A stretch of 64,000 nucleotides of DNA from Nodosilinea sp. PGN35 (GCF_029109325.1 NZ_JAQKQJ010000021.1:178475-242474), one strand, 5' to 3'; positions 7,373 to 16,598 are shown, counted from the stretch's first letter. Numbers and translations are program-made. The notes: generated from the letters alone by a model not told the origin.

Positions 7373-7404
7373 TGCTAGAGATTCCAGTGGGTCGGAGTGT
7401 CAAG
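7373..7404 (-). promoter_or_regulatory. MerR/CueR-type promoter before the oxidase fragment
   Basis: The minus strand has -35 TTGACA (7404-7399), a 20-bp spacer and -10 TAGCAT (7378-7373). The spacer shares CTCC…CCACTGGAA with the copA promoter at 5366-5397 and has the same length. The nitroreductase remnant's reading frame ends at the TGA inside this -35 box, which marks a rearrangement junction. Confidence 0.65.
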
Positions 7405-7944
7405 GGGGCGTCAAGCGGATCCAGGCCATCAGCTCTTGCACAAAAGCGGGGTTGCGGAGCTGGGCGGTGTTGCCCCGCACCACAAAATCCTCTAGCAATT
7501 TCAGCTCCGCCGGACGGGTCAGCATCACTTGCCCGCACCCCGTCTCCCGTGCCCGCCGCCGCCAGCAGCTCCAACTCCTCAGGCGTGAGGGGCTGGCCGT
7601 CGTACTCGGTGCGACTGCACGGGAATGGCCTCAACCAGTGGGGTGTTCTCCGGCGTGCAGGGGGTAAAGGTGAGGTGGATCGCACCTTCTCCGGTGCTAT
7701 CAAACTGCACCTGCCCCGCTAGACCGTGGGCCTTGGCTGCCTGCAAGATATTCTCCGCCGCGCAGCCCAGGGAGACGTAGAGGTGGTGATCGTCAGGATC
7801 GACCACGGGGCAGCGGCGGGAGCGGTCGGGCAGGATGGTGATGCCCTGGTCATTCACCCGGAACCGCCAGCACTGGGTGTTGTGGCTGGAGGCGGCCAGG
7901 GTGCCGTAGCGCACCAGATCGGTGAGGCGGCGAGTATGGTCCAT
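7401..7944 (-). pseudogene. Decayed nitroreductase-family gene (Acg-like)
   Basis: The start (MDHTRRLTDLVRYG, ATG at 7944) and N-terminal domain (SSHNTQCWRF, DPDDHHLYVSLGCAAEN) are those of an FMN nitroreductase. Homology then jumps frame near 7610 to TEYDGQPLTPEELELLAAAG and again near 7540 to MLTRPAELKLLEDFVVRGN and NPAFVQELMAWIR. It breaks off there, with the rest of the protein missing, at the promoter of the oxidase fragment. So there are two frameshifts plus a 3' deletion. It follows the DUF6544 gene by 28 bases and was probably in its operon. Confidence 0.75.
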
Positions 7945-7972
7945 AGGAATGCCTCTGCTAGGAAACGGTCGA

Positions 7973-8767
7973 TCAGCGGTAGCAGGCCCGGTCGATGGTG
8001 CAGCGGAAAAATTCGCCCTCGCTCTCAAAGCGTTCGCGAAGCGTCCCCGGTGGGGAATTGCTGCCAAAGAACCACCCGGCTCGAATCTGAGCGGGAATGG
8101 TGTAGCCGTCGAAGGTGCGGGATGCTTCGGCCATCACGCCAAAGGTGTCGTAGCGGTAGCCGGTCCCGTCGGGGTTGCCCCAGCGCCGCAGGGCCACCTG
8201 CTGGATCGCCCCCCGCTCGTCCAGGGTGAGGGTGAGGTGGGCGGGTTCGCCAAAGGCTGTGAACTCGGCCTGAAGCTGGGTGTCGCTCAGGGCTGTCCAG
8301 TGAATCGCTGGGTCGCAGAATACCGAGGGCAGCCACACCGCTTCCCCCTGAATACGGCCCGCCCCCGATCGCGCCACATCTTCACCGCTGGCCTGCATCA
8401 CCGGCAGCAGCCCCAGCAGTTTCCAGCCCATGTCGCCCTCGCCATCCACCAGGCGATCGCTCCCAAAGATGGGCAGTCCCTGCATCCAGGTGGTGGCCCG
8501 CCAGATCATGCCCCGCTGCCAGCGGATGACTTCTTCACCGGTAAAGCGATGCCACCGATCGCCCAGTTTGATGGTGCCGTGCATCTGCAACCGCACCGCC
8601 GAGGCCAGGGGAGTGGCCGGGGCAATGGCCCAGTTCAGGTAGCGGCGGGCCAGGGGGGGTAGGGCACTGAGGGTCGCCGGGTCGAAGGTCGCAGCGGTGG
8701 GAACGGTGGACGGAGGTTTCCAGAGGGCTTCCAGGGAAACGGGTTTGGTCGCCAGAGGTTGGGGCAT
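7973..8767 (-). CDS. DUF6544-family protein
   Basis: 264 residues, soluble, with no signal peptide. The segments LPPLARRYLNWAI, VRLQMHGTIKLGDRWHRFTGEEVI, IWRATTWMQGLPIFGSDR and the C-terminal GYTIPAQIRAGWFFG are the layout of the DUF6544/DUF6920 family of unknown function. The start has a strong AGGAGG seven bases upstream. The decayed nitroreductase gene follows after 28 bases, suggesting a former two-gene unit. Nothing in the sequence shows a reaction. Confidence 0.75.
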   Translation of the reverse strand: MPQPLATKPVSLEALWKPPSTVPTAATFDPATLSALPPLARRYLNWAIAPATPLASAVRLQMHGTIKLGDRWHRFTGEEVIRWQRGMIWRATTWMQGLPIFGSDRLVDGEGDMGWKLLGLLPVMQASGEDVARSGAGRIQGEAVWLPSVFCDPAIHWTALSDTQLQAEFTAFGEPAHLTLTLDERGAIQQVALRRWGNPDGTGYRYDTFGVMAEASRTFDGYTIPAQIRAGWFFGSNSPPGTLRERFESEGEFFRCTIDRACYR

Positions 8768-9035
8768 GGCATCCTCCTGAACGCAGGCTGTAGCGATCGC
8801 CTTGAGTAGGATTACTTACTATTTTAGAGCGATCGCCCCTTTGACTCCTGGCGATGATTCAAAACTTAAAGCCTTTACACCAGCGCTAGCAGCCCTATGT
8901 TGACGGCTAGCGGCGGCGGTTGCCCCGCCGCTTCTGGGCCCGAATCTTGTTTTGCCGTTGTAGAGCCAGTCCAGCCCGCAGGTGTGGACAGCTTTTCTCC
9001 AACCCAACCCCAAACGCTGCCCGGAGTATTGACTC

Positions 9036-10412
9036 CTAAGCCTCAGCCCTGGTTGGCAGGGAAAGGTTGGCTAAGAAACTGTGTAGATAGTCACTCAGAG
9101 GAGTAGTTGTGTCCTCCGCAAACTCATAGCGCGCCCGGAGAATGGGCTTGTTCACGTCAATCAGGGCCGTTAGGTCAATGGGGGTAGCTGAGACAACCAC
9201 ATCGGCTGGGGTGGCATTGATAGTGTGCTGCAGAGCCGCAAGTTGACCAGCAGAATACCCCATGGCCGGCAGGACTGACTCAAGGTGAGGGTACTGAGCA
9301 TAGACCTCAGCGATTTGGGGGGCCGCATAGGGACGAGGATCCACTAGATGTCCCGCGTGAGCTTTTGTTGCCGCTATGCAGCCCGCACCATAGGCCATGC
9401 CGCCGTGGGTTGTGGTAGGGCCATCCTCAATGACCAGTACATCTAGTCCAGCCAGATTGAGAGGATTGCCAATCGCCTCCAGGTTCTCCAGCTGAATAGG
9501 CGATTTGGCCCGAACTATCTGGGCCCTCGGATTGATCTTTTTAGCTATGGCTTCGACTTGCTGAATGTCAGTGGCTGAAGCTGCATCCACTTTGGCGACC
9601 ACTACGATGTCAGCCATCCGCAACACGGCTTCGCCGGGGTGGTGGCTTGTCTCGTGCCCTGCCCTTAAGGGATCAACCAGAACTAAATGCAAATCAGGAC
9701 GAAGGAAAGGAAAATCATTATTCCCGCCGTCCCACACAATGATGTCTGCTGCTTTTTCCGCAAGTTCTACAATTCGAGCGTAGTCTACCCCTGCAAAGAC
9801 TGCATTTCCCATGGCAATGTGGGGTTCATACTCTTCCCGCTCTTCGACCGTACATTGAGCGGCCTGGAGGTCGGCCAGGGTAACAAACTGCTGTACGGCT
9901 TGCTTTTCGAGATCGCCGTAGGGCATAGGATGGCGAACCACCGCTACTTTCAAGCCCTTTTGGCGCAATTGCTTGGCAATCCATCGGGTAGTTTGGGACT
10001 TGCCGCATCCAGTACGCACGGCAGACACCGCAATGACTGGAACCTTTGCCTTGAGCATCGTTTGCCTTGGTCCCAACAGTACAAAGTTGGCCCCTGTCGC
10101 TAAAGCCCTCGATGCCAGATGCATCACCTGGGCATGGGGAATATCGCTATAGGCAAACACCACCTGGTCAACGTTGTGGGCATCACAAAGCTGCTCCAAC
10201 TCACTTTCCTCAACAATAGGAATACCGGTGGGGTAGAGCGGCCCCGCTAGGGAGGGGGGATAGTGCCGTCCTGCAATTCCTGATATTTGGGCGGCTGTAA
10301 AGGCCACAACCTCCTGCTGAGGGTTGTCGCGATAGACCAGATTGAAATTGTGAAAGTCGCGCCCGGCTGCTCCCATAATTACAACCTTGGGACGGGAAGA
10401 TTGAGTCTGCAT
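9036..10412 (-). CDS. COG2403-type P-loop GTPase (cyclic 2,3-diphosphoglycerate synthetase-like)
   Basis: 458 residues from the ATG at 10412, chosen for the GAGGGTGAG ribosome-binding region just upstream; an upstream start at 10472 lacks one. The N-terminal domain opens with VVIMGAAGRDFHNFN and resembles a dinucleotide-binding fold. A P-loop TGCGKS is at 134-139, followed by VWDGGNNDFPF and DPLRAGHE and the conserved EDGPTTTHGGM segment. These features match a family annotated as cyclic 2,3-diphosphoglycerate synthetase or 'predicted GTPase'. The substrate in cyanobacteria is not known to me. The antiporter gene precedes it on the same strand, 101 bases upstream. Confidence 0.8.
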   Translation of the reverse strand: MQTQSSRPKVVIMGAAGRDFHNFNLVYRDNPQQEVVAFTAAQISGIAGRHYPPSLAGPLYPTGIPIVEESELEQLCDAHNVDQVVFAYSDIPHAQVMHLASRALATGANFVLLGPRQTMLKAKVPVIAVSAVRTGCGKSQTTRWIAKQLRQKGLKVAVVRHPMPYGDLEKQAVQQFVTLADLQAAQCTVEEREEYEPHIAMGNAVFAGVDYARIVELAEKAADIIVWDGGNNDFPFLRPDLHLVLVDPLRAGHETSHHPGEAVLRMADIVVVAKVDAASATDIQQVEAIAKKINPRAQIVRAKSPIQLENLEAIGNPLNLAGLDVLVIEDGPTTTHGGMAYGAGCIAATKAHAGHLVDPRPYAAPQIAEVYAQYPHLESVLPAMGYSAGQLAALQHTINATPADVVVSATPIDLTALIDVNKPILRARYEFAEDTTTPLSDYLHSFLANLSLPTRAEA

Positions 10413-10513
10413 AAAACTCACCCTCGATGAAGAATTAGCCACTGACTTGATCTGCATGGCCCAATGAATCAATTATCCAATTCTGTGGGCTGGATCAGGG
10501 GATTTTTTGGGGA

Positions 10514-12154
10514 TCAAGCCTTTCCTCCCTGGGCGGGTGGGGTGTCTACGGTAATCACCGGAATCGGGCTCATCTCGAGTACAGCCTGAGACACCGAGCC
10601 CAGCAGTACCTCCTCCCAGGGAAGATGCCCTCGCTTGCCAATCACTACATCGGTCACCTGTCGTGCCGCCGCCGTGCGCACAATGATTTCGGGGACGGCA
10701 CCGGAGGCGGTTAACCACTCAAAGCGAATGTCGGCCAGGAGCTTCTGCGCTTTCTGCTGCAAAGCGGCGCTGACATCGCGATCGCCCTCGTTATCCACAT
10801 AGAGTACGATCACCTCCCCACTGCTGCGCCGGGCCAGGTCAGCCGCCTTCAGCAGCACGGGCGTAGATCGCGGTGAGGCATCCACCGCCGCCAGAAAGAC
10901 GGGTCGCCCCACCACCGCTACCTTGGTCGGATCGACCTCCCCCCGCTCCAGCAGCTTGGGAGCAAACGCCTGGGTGGCCCAGGCTCCGATGGGGGCGGTA
11001 GTCAGAATGGAGAGGGCCGCGATCGCCAGAATCACCTCACCGCCCTCAATGCCCGCCGCCAGCGGCAGTGCCCCGATCGCCGCCTGCACCGTGGCCTTGG
11101 CCATATTTCCCGGCAGCAAAAATACCTTTTCTTTCCAGGTCCAGTTGCTGCCCACCGTCGCCAGGTACCAGCCCAGGCCCCGACCCATCACCAGGCCCAC
11201 CGTCAGCAGCAGCAGCCCCGGCAGCAGCACATCGGCCAAAATCTCCAGCTGAATGGTAGCCCCCAGCAGCACAAACAGCACAATTTCCGCCACCGTCCAC
11301 AGCCCGTCAAAGCCGCTACGGAGCACCCGTGCCAGGGGCGCGTCTAGCTCAATCAAAAAGAACCCCATCGCCATCACCGCCAGATAGCCGGAGTAGTAGG
11401 GAAACACCTGGGTAAAAATCACCAGGAAAAGGGCCACACAGGCGGCGAGGAGCAGGTCTTGCACCGCCGTGCGGGTCCAGTTTTGCTTCACCAGCAGCAC
11501 CACCAGCAGCCGGGCCGCCCCCAGGCCCGCCAGCAGACCCAGCACAACCTCCAGTACCACCTGAAACGGCAGCAGTTGCAGGGGTGACAGGGTGATTCCC
11601 CCCGGCAGCACCACGGTCTCGGCTCCACCCTGGCCCAAAAAGTTGAGCAGCAGCGCAAACAGCAGCAGCAGCAGCACATCCGACAGGGCACTGCCGGTCA
11701 AAATCGCGTCGGGGATCCCCTTGGCCACGCCCCACCCCAGACTCTTCAGCCGCAGCATGCCCGGCACAATCACCGCCGGAGACTCTGACCCCACCACGCA
11801 GCCCAGCAGCAGCCCGGTGAGCAAGTCGAAGTCGAACAGAACCATGGCGGCGATCGCCACCACCACCGCCTCCATCGCAGCGGGCAAAAATCCCAGCCGC
11901 AGGGCCACCGTGCTCTGCTGGGCCAGCTTTTCCCGGTCCAGCCCCAGCCCCGCCTTCATCAAAATAATCATCACGGCCACCAGCCGCAGGTCGTCCGCCA
12001 ACCCCAACACCTCGGGGTCGATCAAATTACCAAACCGAGGGCCCATGGCAATGCCAACCAAAATCATGCCAATCAGCGGCGGTGCCCCCAATCGGCGGGC
12101 CAACTGACCCCCAAAAAAGCCCAACAGCAAAATCCACAGGGCACTGGCCAACAT
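10514..12154 (-). CDS. Cation/proton antiporter (NhaP/CPA type) with C-terminal universal-stress domain
   Basis: 546 residues from the ATG at 12154, which has AGGAG nine bases upstream; the longer frame to 12235 adds an unlikely leader. About 12 membrane helices fill residues 1-390, with the Na+/H+ exchanger features GMILVGIAMGP, GSESPAVIVPG and LPGNMAKATVQAAIG. Residues about 405-540 form a cytoplasmic UspA-like domain (VFLAAVDASPRSTPVLLKAADLA, ending VIGKRGHLPWEEVLLGSVSQ), which could bind nucleotide and gate transport. The ion (Na+ or K+) cannot be read from the sequence. It may be co-transcribed with the downstream GTPase. Confidence 0.85.
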   Translation of the reverse strand: MLASALWILLLGFFGGQLARRLGAPPLIGMILVGIAMGPRFGNLIDPEVLGLADDLRLVAVMIILMKAGLGLDREKLAQQSTVALRLGFLPAAMEAVVVAIAAMVLFDFDLLTGLLLGCVVGSESPAVIVPGMLRLKSLGWGVAKGIPDAILTGSALSDVLLLLLFALLLNFLGQGGAETVVLPGGITLSPLQLLPFQVVLEVVLGLLAGLGAARLLVVLLVKQNWTRTAVQDLLLAACVALFLVIFTQVFPYYSGYLAVMAMGFFLIELDAPLARVLRSGFDGLWTVAEIVLFVLLGATIQLEILADVLLPGLLLLTVGLVMGRGLGWYLATVGSNWTWKEKVFLLPGNMAKATVQAAIGALPLAAGIEGGEVILAIAALSILTTAPIGAWATQAFAPKLLERGEVDPTKVAVVGRPVFLAAVDASPRSTPVLLKAADLARRSSGEVIVLYVDNEGDRDVSAALQQKAQKLLADIRFEWLTASGAVPEIIVRTAAARQVTDVVIGKRGHLPWEEVLLGSVSQAVLEMSPIPVITVDTPPAQGGKA

Positions 12155-12966
12155 AACTTCCGCTCTCCTTCGGTGAACCAACACCAGCACCAGAGAGCAG
12201 GACAAAAAACAACAAAACCCCCACTCCCTAGCCACCGGCTAGACGAGTAGGAGCCATCAGCGTCGGTGTTCAGCACCTCAGCGGTTAGGGTGAGCTCCAT
12301 CACCCTTGCTTTTTATACCATCTCTTGGCAAATCTCGGCACTGGCGCGAGTCAAAACAATGTAGCCCCTTCGTCGCCAACTTCATCGGTGTCATGAACTT
12401 TCTAGATGGCGTAGTCGAAGCTCCAGATACCGTGCGCTAGCGCGGGCTATCGGCTGGAGCTGACCCTCTCCGGCAACGCCCGCCCATCACCCTGGAAATT
12501 TCCACGGGGACAACGCGCTCCAGGGGAAGCATATCTATGGCACTGTGACGCAGCCGATGAAGCAAGGGGTAGTGAGCGAGTACCGCCGCCAGTACCAGTG
12601 TCGGCGCACCTTAAACGCTTGCAAGGCATTGAGCAGAGCTATCAAGGCCGCGCCAAGCCCTACGCGACGAGGTCAAAATCGGCATCGAAGCTGCCAGAGG
12701 AATAAAGCATAGACAACAAATCATGGTGCCTTCAGTCTGTATAGCGGATAAACAGCGTTTGCCACGCATCTAAGCTGTATATCAACCTGTAGCATCACGA
12801 ATTTTCCATCTGCTCAAGTTAGGAGTGGTCGATAAGCGATTTGAATGAAACCAGAAAAAAGAATAATGGGTTAAAACGCTGCACGAACCAAGATGTATCT
12901 CGGTTGACAGTCTCCATCTAGGGTTAATGAATAAATGGGCCTCAGATGAGTTGATGCAGGAAAAAT
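12155..12966. other. Non-coding stretch upstream of the sulfur cluster
   Basis: No convincing gene on either strand. Short frames such as one at 12447-12629 have no family look. The sequence before 12967 is AT-richer and should hold the promoter of the ABC cluster; AGGAAAAAT directly precedes the start. I looked for insertion-sequence ends and saw none. Confidence 0.5.
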
Positions 12967-14484
12967 ATGCGCTACTTTCTAGGTTGGTCTCGGAAAAAAA
13001 TTGCGTCAGGTTTGTTAGTAACCTCGGTTCTTTTTGTGGGAGCATGCTCATCAGGTGAAGTGAGTTCTAGCGGAGGTGGTTCGGGGTCAGGAAGCAACTC
13101 AGGGCAGGTTATTCGGATTGCCATCGGCACCCAAGATCAGGTCATCAATACAGCAGTTGGTGGGGCAACGGTGCGTGAACTAGAGCTGTTAGAGAAACAT
13201 TTACCCACCGATGGTAAATACGAAGGCGTCAGGTATGAAATTGAGTGGTCGAGCTACACATCTGGACCACCGATCACCAACAAAATGCTAGCCAATCAGC
13301 TCGATATCGGTTTGATGGGCGACTTTCCAGCGGTCATTAACTTAATTAAGTTCCAGCAAGAAGCTAAGGATGCCGATTCAGTTTTTGTGGGTACTTTGGC
13401 CTACAGTCCTACTGGTGCTGGCAATGCCGTGGTAGTCCCTAAAGACAGCGCCGCTACATCCCTGACCGATCTCAAGGGCGGTACTGTTTCAGTTCCCTTC
13501 GGCTCAGCCGCCCACGGGATGTTGCTCAATGCCCTGGCCGATGCTGGTCTTGATCCAGAAACCGATGTGGAGCTGATTAGTCAGGCCCCAGAGGTGGGTG
13601 GTGCCAGTCTGCGCACGGGTCAAATTGATGCCCATGCTGATTTTGTTCCTTTTGGTGAATTGTTTCCCTTTCGCGGTTTTGCAAAGAAGATTTTTGACGG
13701 GGCCCAAACCGGTGTGCCAACCCTCCACGGCATTGTGGTGCGAACAGATTTTGCCGAGGAACATCCTGAAATTGTGGTGGCCTATCTGAAAGCAATTTTA
13801 GAAGCAAACCAAATGTTTCGTGAAGATCCTGAAGGTATTTCGACGCAGATTGAAGAGTGGTCTGGGGTCGATAAAGAGGTGGTCTATATGTTTCTTGGCC
13901 CCTCTGGTCTACAGCCCCTCAACCCCACCATTGGTGAAGTGCAAGTTAGCTCGCTCAAAAACAGTATTGCCACGCTCACTAAGCTAGGTCGCCTCGAAAA
14001 CCCCGTTGATCCCGAAGAGGTCACTAACTGGATTGATGAAAGCTACTTGCTCCAGGCGATAGAGGAAATGGGCCTGGATTATGACGAGGTCATCGCCACC
14101 GCTGAGGCCTACCAAATTGGCGGCGAAGATGCCCTCACTGGCGAGGCCATAACCGACCCCAAACAAGCTGCTCAGTTTTGGGCCCAGGGAGAAGAGACGG
14201 TCAGAAGCTTTGCCTCCATTGGCAACATGGTCAAGGCCCTAGTTGAGCTTCAGGCCGAGGGGCAGGCAGCCAATGTGATGTTTGTCCATGACCACAACAA
14301 CGGCTGGAAGCTGTTCGCCGAGAATTCTTACTTTGTCAGCAACGGCGATCGGGTCGCGGCCTTTTTAGTCGAGGCCGACGCTCAGGCCTATGCCGCCTCG
14401 ACTGGGGGGCAAATGACGGCTTTCAGGGGGTTGCAAGACCTCTATGCGGCACGTCAGCCCCTATTGGCCGGAGCCCAGCGCTAG
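12967..14484 (+). CDS. ABC transporter substrate-binding lipoprotein (SsuA/TauA/NrtA type) with NosL-like C-terminal domain
   Basis: 505 residues. The signal peptide ends with the lipobox VGAC, followed by a Ser/Gly linker. Residues about 48-330 form a type 2 binding protein of the sulfonate/taurine/nitrate class (IRIAIGTQDQ, DIGLMGDFPAV, TVSVPFGSAAHGMLL, PTLHGIVVRTDFAEEHPE). About 100 residues at the C-terminus (HDHNNGWKLFAENSYFVSNG and AFLVEADAQAYAASTGGQM) resemble the metal-binding NosL fold; this part is less certain. Permease and ATPase genes follow. The binding domain closely resembles the C-terminal half of the LysR fusion at 16622-18667. The ligand is probably a small oxyanion or organosulfonate, by family and context. 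Confidence 0.85.
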   Translation: MRYFLGWSRKKIASGLLVTSVLFVGACSSGEVSSSGGGSGSGSNSGQVIRIAIGTQDQVINTAVGGATVRELELLEKHLPTDGKYEGVRYEIEWSSYTSGPPITNKMLANQLDIGLMGDFPAVINLIKFQQEAKDADSVFVGTLAYSPTGAGNAVVVPKDSAATSLTDLKGGTVSVPFGSAAHGMLLNALADAGLDPETDVELISQAPEVGGASLRTGQIDAHADFVPFGELFPFRGFAKKIFDGAQTGVPTLHGIVVRTDFAEEHPEIVVAYLKAILEANQMFREDPEGISTQIEEWSGVDKEVVYMFLGPSGLQPLNPTIGEVQVSSLKNSIATLTKLGRLENPVDPEEVTNWIDESYLLQAIEEMGLDYDEVIATAEAYQIGGEDALTGEAITDPKQAAQFWAQGEETVRSFASIGNMVKALVELQAEGQAANVMFVHDHNNGWKLFAENSYFVSNGDRVAAFLVEADAQAYAASTGGQMTAFRGLQDLYAARQPLLAGAQR

Positions 14485-14670
14485 GGTCTGGCGCTGAAAT
14501 AGATGCTGAAATAGCCACAGCAGAACTGGTCAGGAAGCGCCTCCCCAACAGTTTTAGGACGACTGCACCTAGAGGTATTTAGTGCAGGTCGTAGGAAACA
14601 GAATGGCGAGATCGACTTGCTCTACTGTGGCTTTTTGCAAAGACGTAGTGATGTGATTGAGAGGCGCAAG

Positions 14671-15525
14671 ATGGCAGTTTCGGTTTCACGGGTAGGGTAT
14701 CCGCGCTGGTTTGGGCAGGTAAGTAAAGGCGTAAACGCCCTATTTTTGTCTAACCGCTCGGCTCGGCGACTGCTGGCCCTGGTGCTGTTTTTTGGCATTT
14801 GGCAATTTCTCTGTGCGATTAATTTTAACTTTTTTATCGATTTTCAGTTTGTGCCCTCTCCGGTGGAGGTACTGAAGGCAACACTGACATTTTTTGCTAA
14901 ACATCCCTGGGTACACTTTCGTTCCAGCATTATGCGGGTGCTGTGGGGCTATGCTGTGGCCTCTGGATTGGGGGTGCTGCTGGGTATACTCATCGGCTGG
15001 TTTGCAGTGGCTGAGGATCTGCTGTTGCCCCCCCTAGAACTGCTGCGCCCGATTCCGGCGGTGGCGTGGATTCCTCTGGCAATTCTCATGTTTCCCAATG
15101 CCGAAAGCGGGATGGTTTTTATCACCTTTTTAGGAGCATTTTTCCCAGTTTTAATCAGTACGATCAACGGGGTAGAGAGCACCCTCAGCGATAAGGTGCT
15201 GATTCGGGTGGGGCAGTGCTTGGGGGCCAAACCCTGGCACATTTTCAAAGACATTGTGGTACCGGGGTCACTGCCGAGCATTGCCAGCGGGCTGGTAATT
15301 GGCATGGGCAACGCCTGGTTTTGTCTGGTCACCGCCGAGATTTTGGCGGGGCGCTACGGCATCGGCTACATCACCTGGGAATCCTACGTGACCTCAAACT
15401 ATCCGCCGATTGTGATGGGTATGCTGCTGATTGGTTTGATGGGAGCGTTTAGTTCCTGGGCCGTCAATCGAGGGATGACCGCGCTGATGCCCTGGCGGGT
15501 GATTAAGAAGCAGGGCGGCGTTTAG
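14671..15525 (+). CDS. ABC transporter permease (SsuC/TauC type)
   Basis: 284 residues from the ATG at 14671, which has GAGAGG seven bases upstream; earlier in-frame starts lack a site. Six or so membrane helices, preceded by a basic N-terminus. The EAA coupling loop is visible as IRVGQCLGAKPWHIFKDIVVPGSLPSI, and AEILAGRYGIGYITWES is typical of sulfonate/nitrate permeases. It forms the membrane channel for the binding protein upstream and the ATPase downstream. The gap to the binding-protein gene is 186 bases and to the ATPase gene 174 bases, the latter with an intergenic hairpin. Confidence 0.92.
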   Translation: MAVSVSRVGYPRWFGQVSKGVNALFLSNRSARRLLALVLFFGIWQFLCAINFNFFIDFQFVPSPVEVLKATLTFFAKHPWVHFRSSIMRVLWGYAVASGLGVLLGILIGWFAVAEDLLLPPLELLRPIPAVAWIPLAILMFPNAESGMVFITFLGAFFPVLISTINGVESTLSDKVLIRVGQCLGAKPWHIFKDIVVPGSLPSIASGLVIGMGNAWFCLVTAEILAGRYGIGYITWESYVTSNYPPIVMGMLLIGLMGAFSSWAVNRGMTALMPWRVIKKQGGV

Positions 15526-15569
15526 AAGGGCTTTTAGGTTTAAGGTTTAGGGCTTCAGGTCTGGATGGT

Positions 15570-15590
15570 AGGGTGGGCAATGCCCACCAG
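15570..15590. repeat. Intergenic hairpin repeat GGTGGGCA-A-TGCCCACC
   Basis: Perfect 8-bp arms (15572-15579 and 15581-15588) preceded by GTAG, between the permease and ATPase genes. This 'gtagggtgggcaatgcccacc' element is a common cyanobacterial intergenic repeat. A related GGGTGGACACCGCCCACCC lies right after the AprA-like gene near 20733-20751. Confidence 0.65.
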
Positions 15591-15699
15591 CTCTTCTCAG
15601 CTACAACCCTTAAATCACAATCAAAAAAGGGCAATCCTTTAACCCTTAGAGCTTGATTGGCAAAGACTTTTTTGAAGCTACTCCACAGGATACTGAAAC

Positions 15700-16518
15700 A
15701 TGACGATGACGCAGTTAGAGCAACGACAGACGACTAAAGGAGCTGTTCAAGTAGAGGGCCTATCGGTCACCTTTCGCAATCGAGGCCAAGATGTTCACGT
15801 GCTGAATCAAATTCAGCTGGGCATTAAACCGGGGGAGTTTGTCTGTTTACTGGGGCCGTCGGGGTGCGGCAAATCGACGTTGTTAAACGTGATTGCCGGG
15901 TTCATTAAACCGACGGCGGGCTATGTGATGGTCGATCAGGCTCCGGTTACTAAACCGGGGGCCGATCGCGGCTTTGTGTTTCAGCAGTACTCGCTGCTGC
16001 CCTGGAAGACGGCGTTTCAAAACATTGAGCTGGGGCTAAAGATTCGGGGTATGGCGAAGGGCGATCGCACCGAACTGGTCCACGACTACCTCAACCGGGT
16101 GGGGCTCTACAAGCACCGCAACAGCTACCCCCACCAGATGTCGGGCGGCATGCAGCAGAGGGCCAGCATTGTGCGGGCGCTGGTCAACTCGCCCTCGGTG
16201 CTGCTGATGGATGAGCCCTTTGCGGCCCTCGATGCCCAAACCCGCCACATGATGCAGGAGCTGCTGCTGGATATCTGGGATGACTTGAAAACGACGGTGA
16301 TCTTTGTCACCCACGACATTGAGGAGGCGATCTTTTTGGGCGATCGCATCTGCATTATGGGCGTACAGCCGGGGCACATCAAGGCCGAGCTGCCGATCGG
16401 GCTGCGCCGCCCCCGCCACTTTGACGACACTCTCTCGGCGGAGTTTGTCAATCTGCATCGCCAAGTCTTCGAGTGCATCCGCGAAGAGACGATGAAAAGC
16501 ATGGAGGGCTGCCTGTAG
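15700..16518 (+). CDS. ABC transporter ATP-binding protein (SsuB/TauB type)
   Basis: 272 residues. Walker A GPSGCGKST, Q-loop FVFQQYSLLPWKT, signature SGGMQQR, Walker B LLMDEPFAALD and the switch His in VTHDIEEA are all present, so the protein should be an active ATPase. The sequence is of the nitrate/sulfonate/taurine family. Unlike NrtC it has no fused binding-protein domain; that extra copy is instead attached to the LysR regulator encoded convergently just downstream. Confidence 0.93.
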   Translation: MTMTQLEQRQTTKGAVQVEGLSVTFRNRGQDVHVLNQIQLGIKPGEFVCLLGPSGCGKSTLLNVIAGFIKPTAGYVMVDQAPVTKPGADRGFVFQQYSLLPWKTAFQNIELGLKIRGMAKGDRTELVHDYLNRVGLYKHRNSYPHQMSGGMQQRASIVRALVNSPSVLLMDEPFAALDAQTRHMMQELLLDIWDDLKTTVIFVTHDIEEAIFLGDRICIMGVQPGHIKAELPIGLRRPRHFDDTLSAEFVNLHRQVFECIREETMKSMEGCL

Positions 16519-16598
16519 GGGCAAACGGCGTTTGCCCTGCCCTATTGAGGATGAAGAGACAAATTCCAAGAGGGTGCATCGCTGCGCGGATACACCCT
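16519..16598. terminator. Two intergenic hairpins between convergent genes
   Basis: GGGCAAACG (16519-16527) pairs with CGTTTGCCC (16529-16537) directly after the ATPase stop codon. A second hairpin pairs 16571-16580 with 16589-16598 with one mismatch. Both are repeat-type palindromes ('gggcaaacg…', 'agggtgcatcgctgcgcggatacaccct'). They lie between convergent genes and could stop transcription from both sides, although no long T-run follows. Confidence 0.45.

Noticed and set aside
12447..12700. Possible insertion-sequence remnant upstream of the ABC cluster
   Set aside because: A short stretch (for example YRRQYQCRRT on the plus strand) recalled transposase fragments, but I found no catalytic motif, terminal repeat or target duplication.
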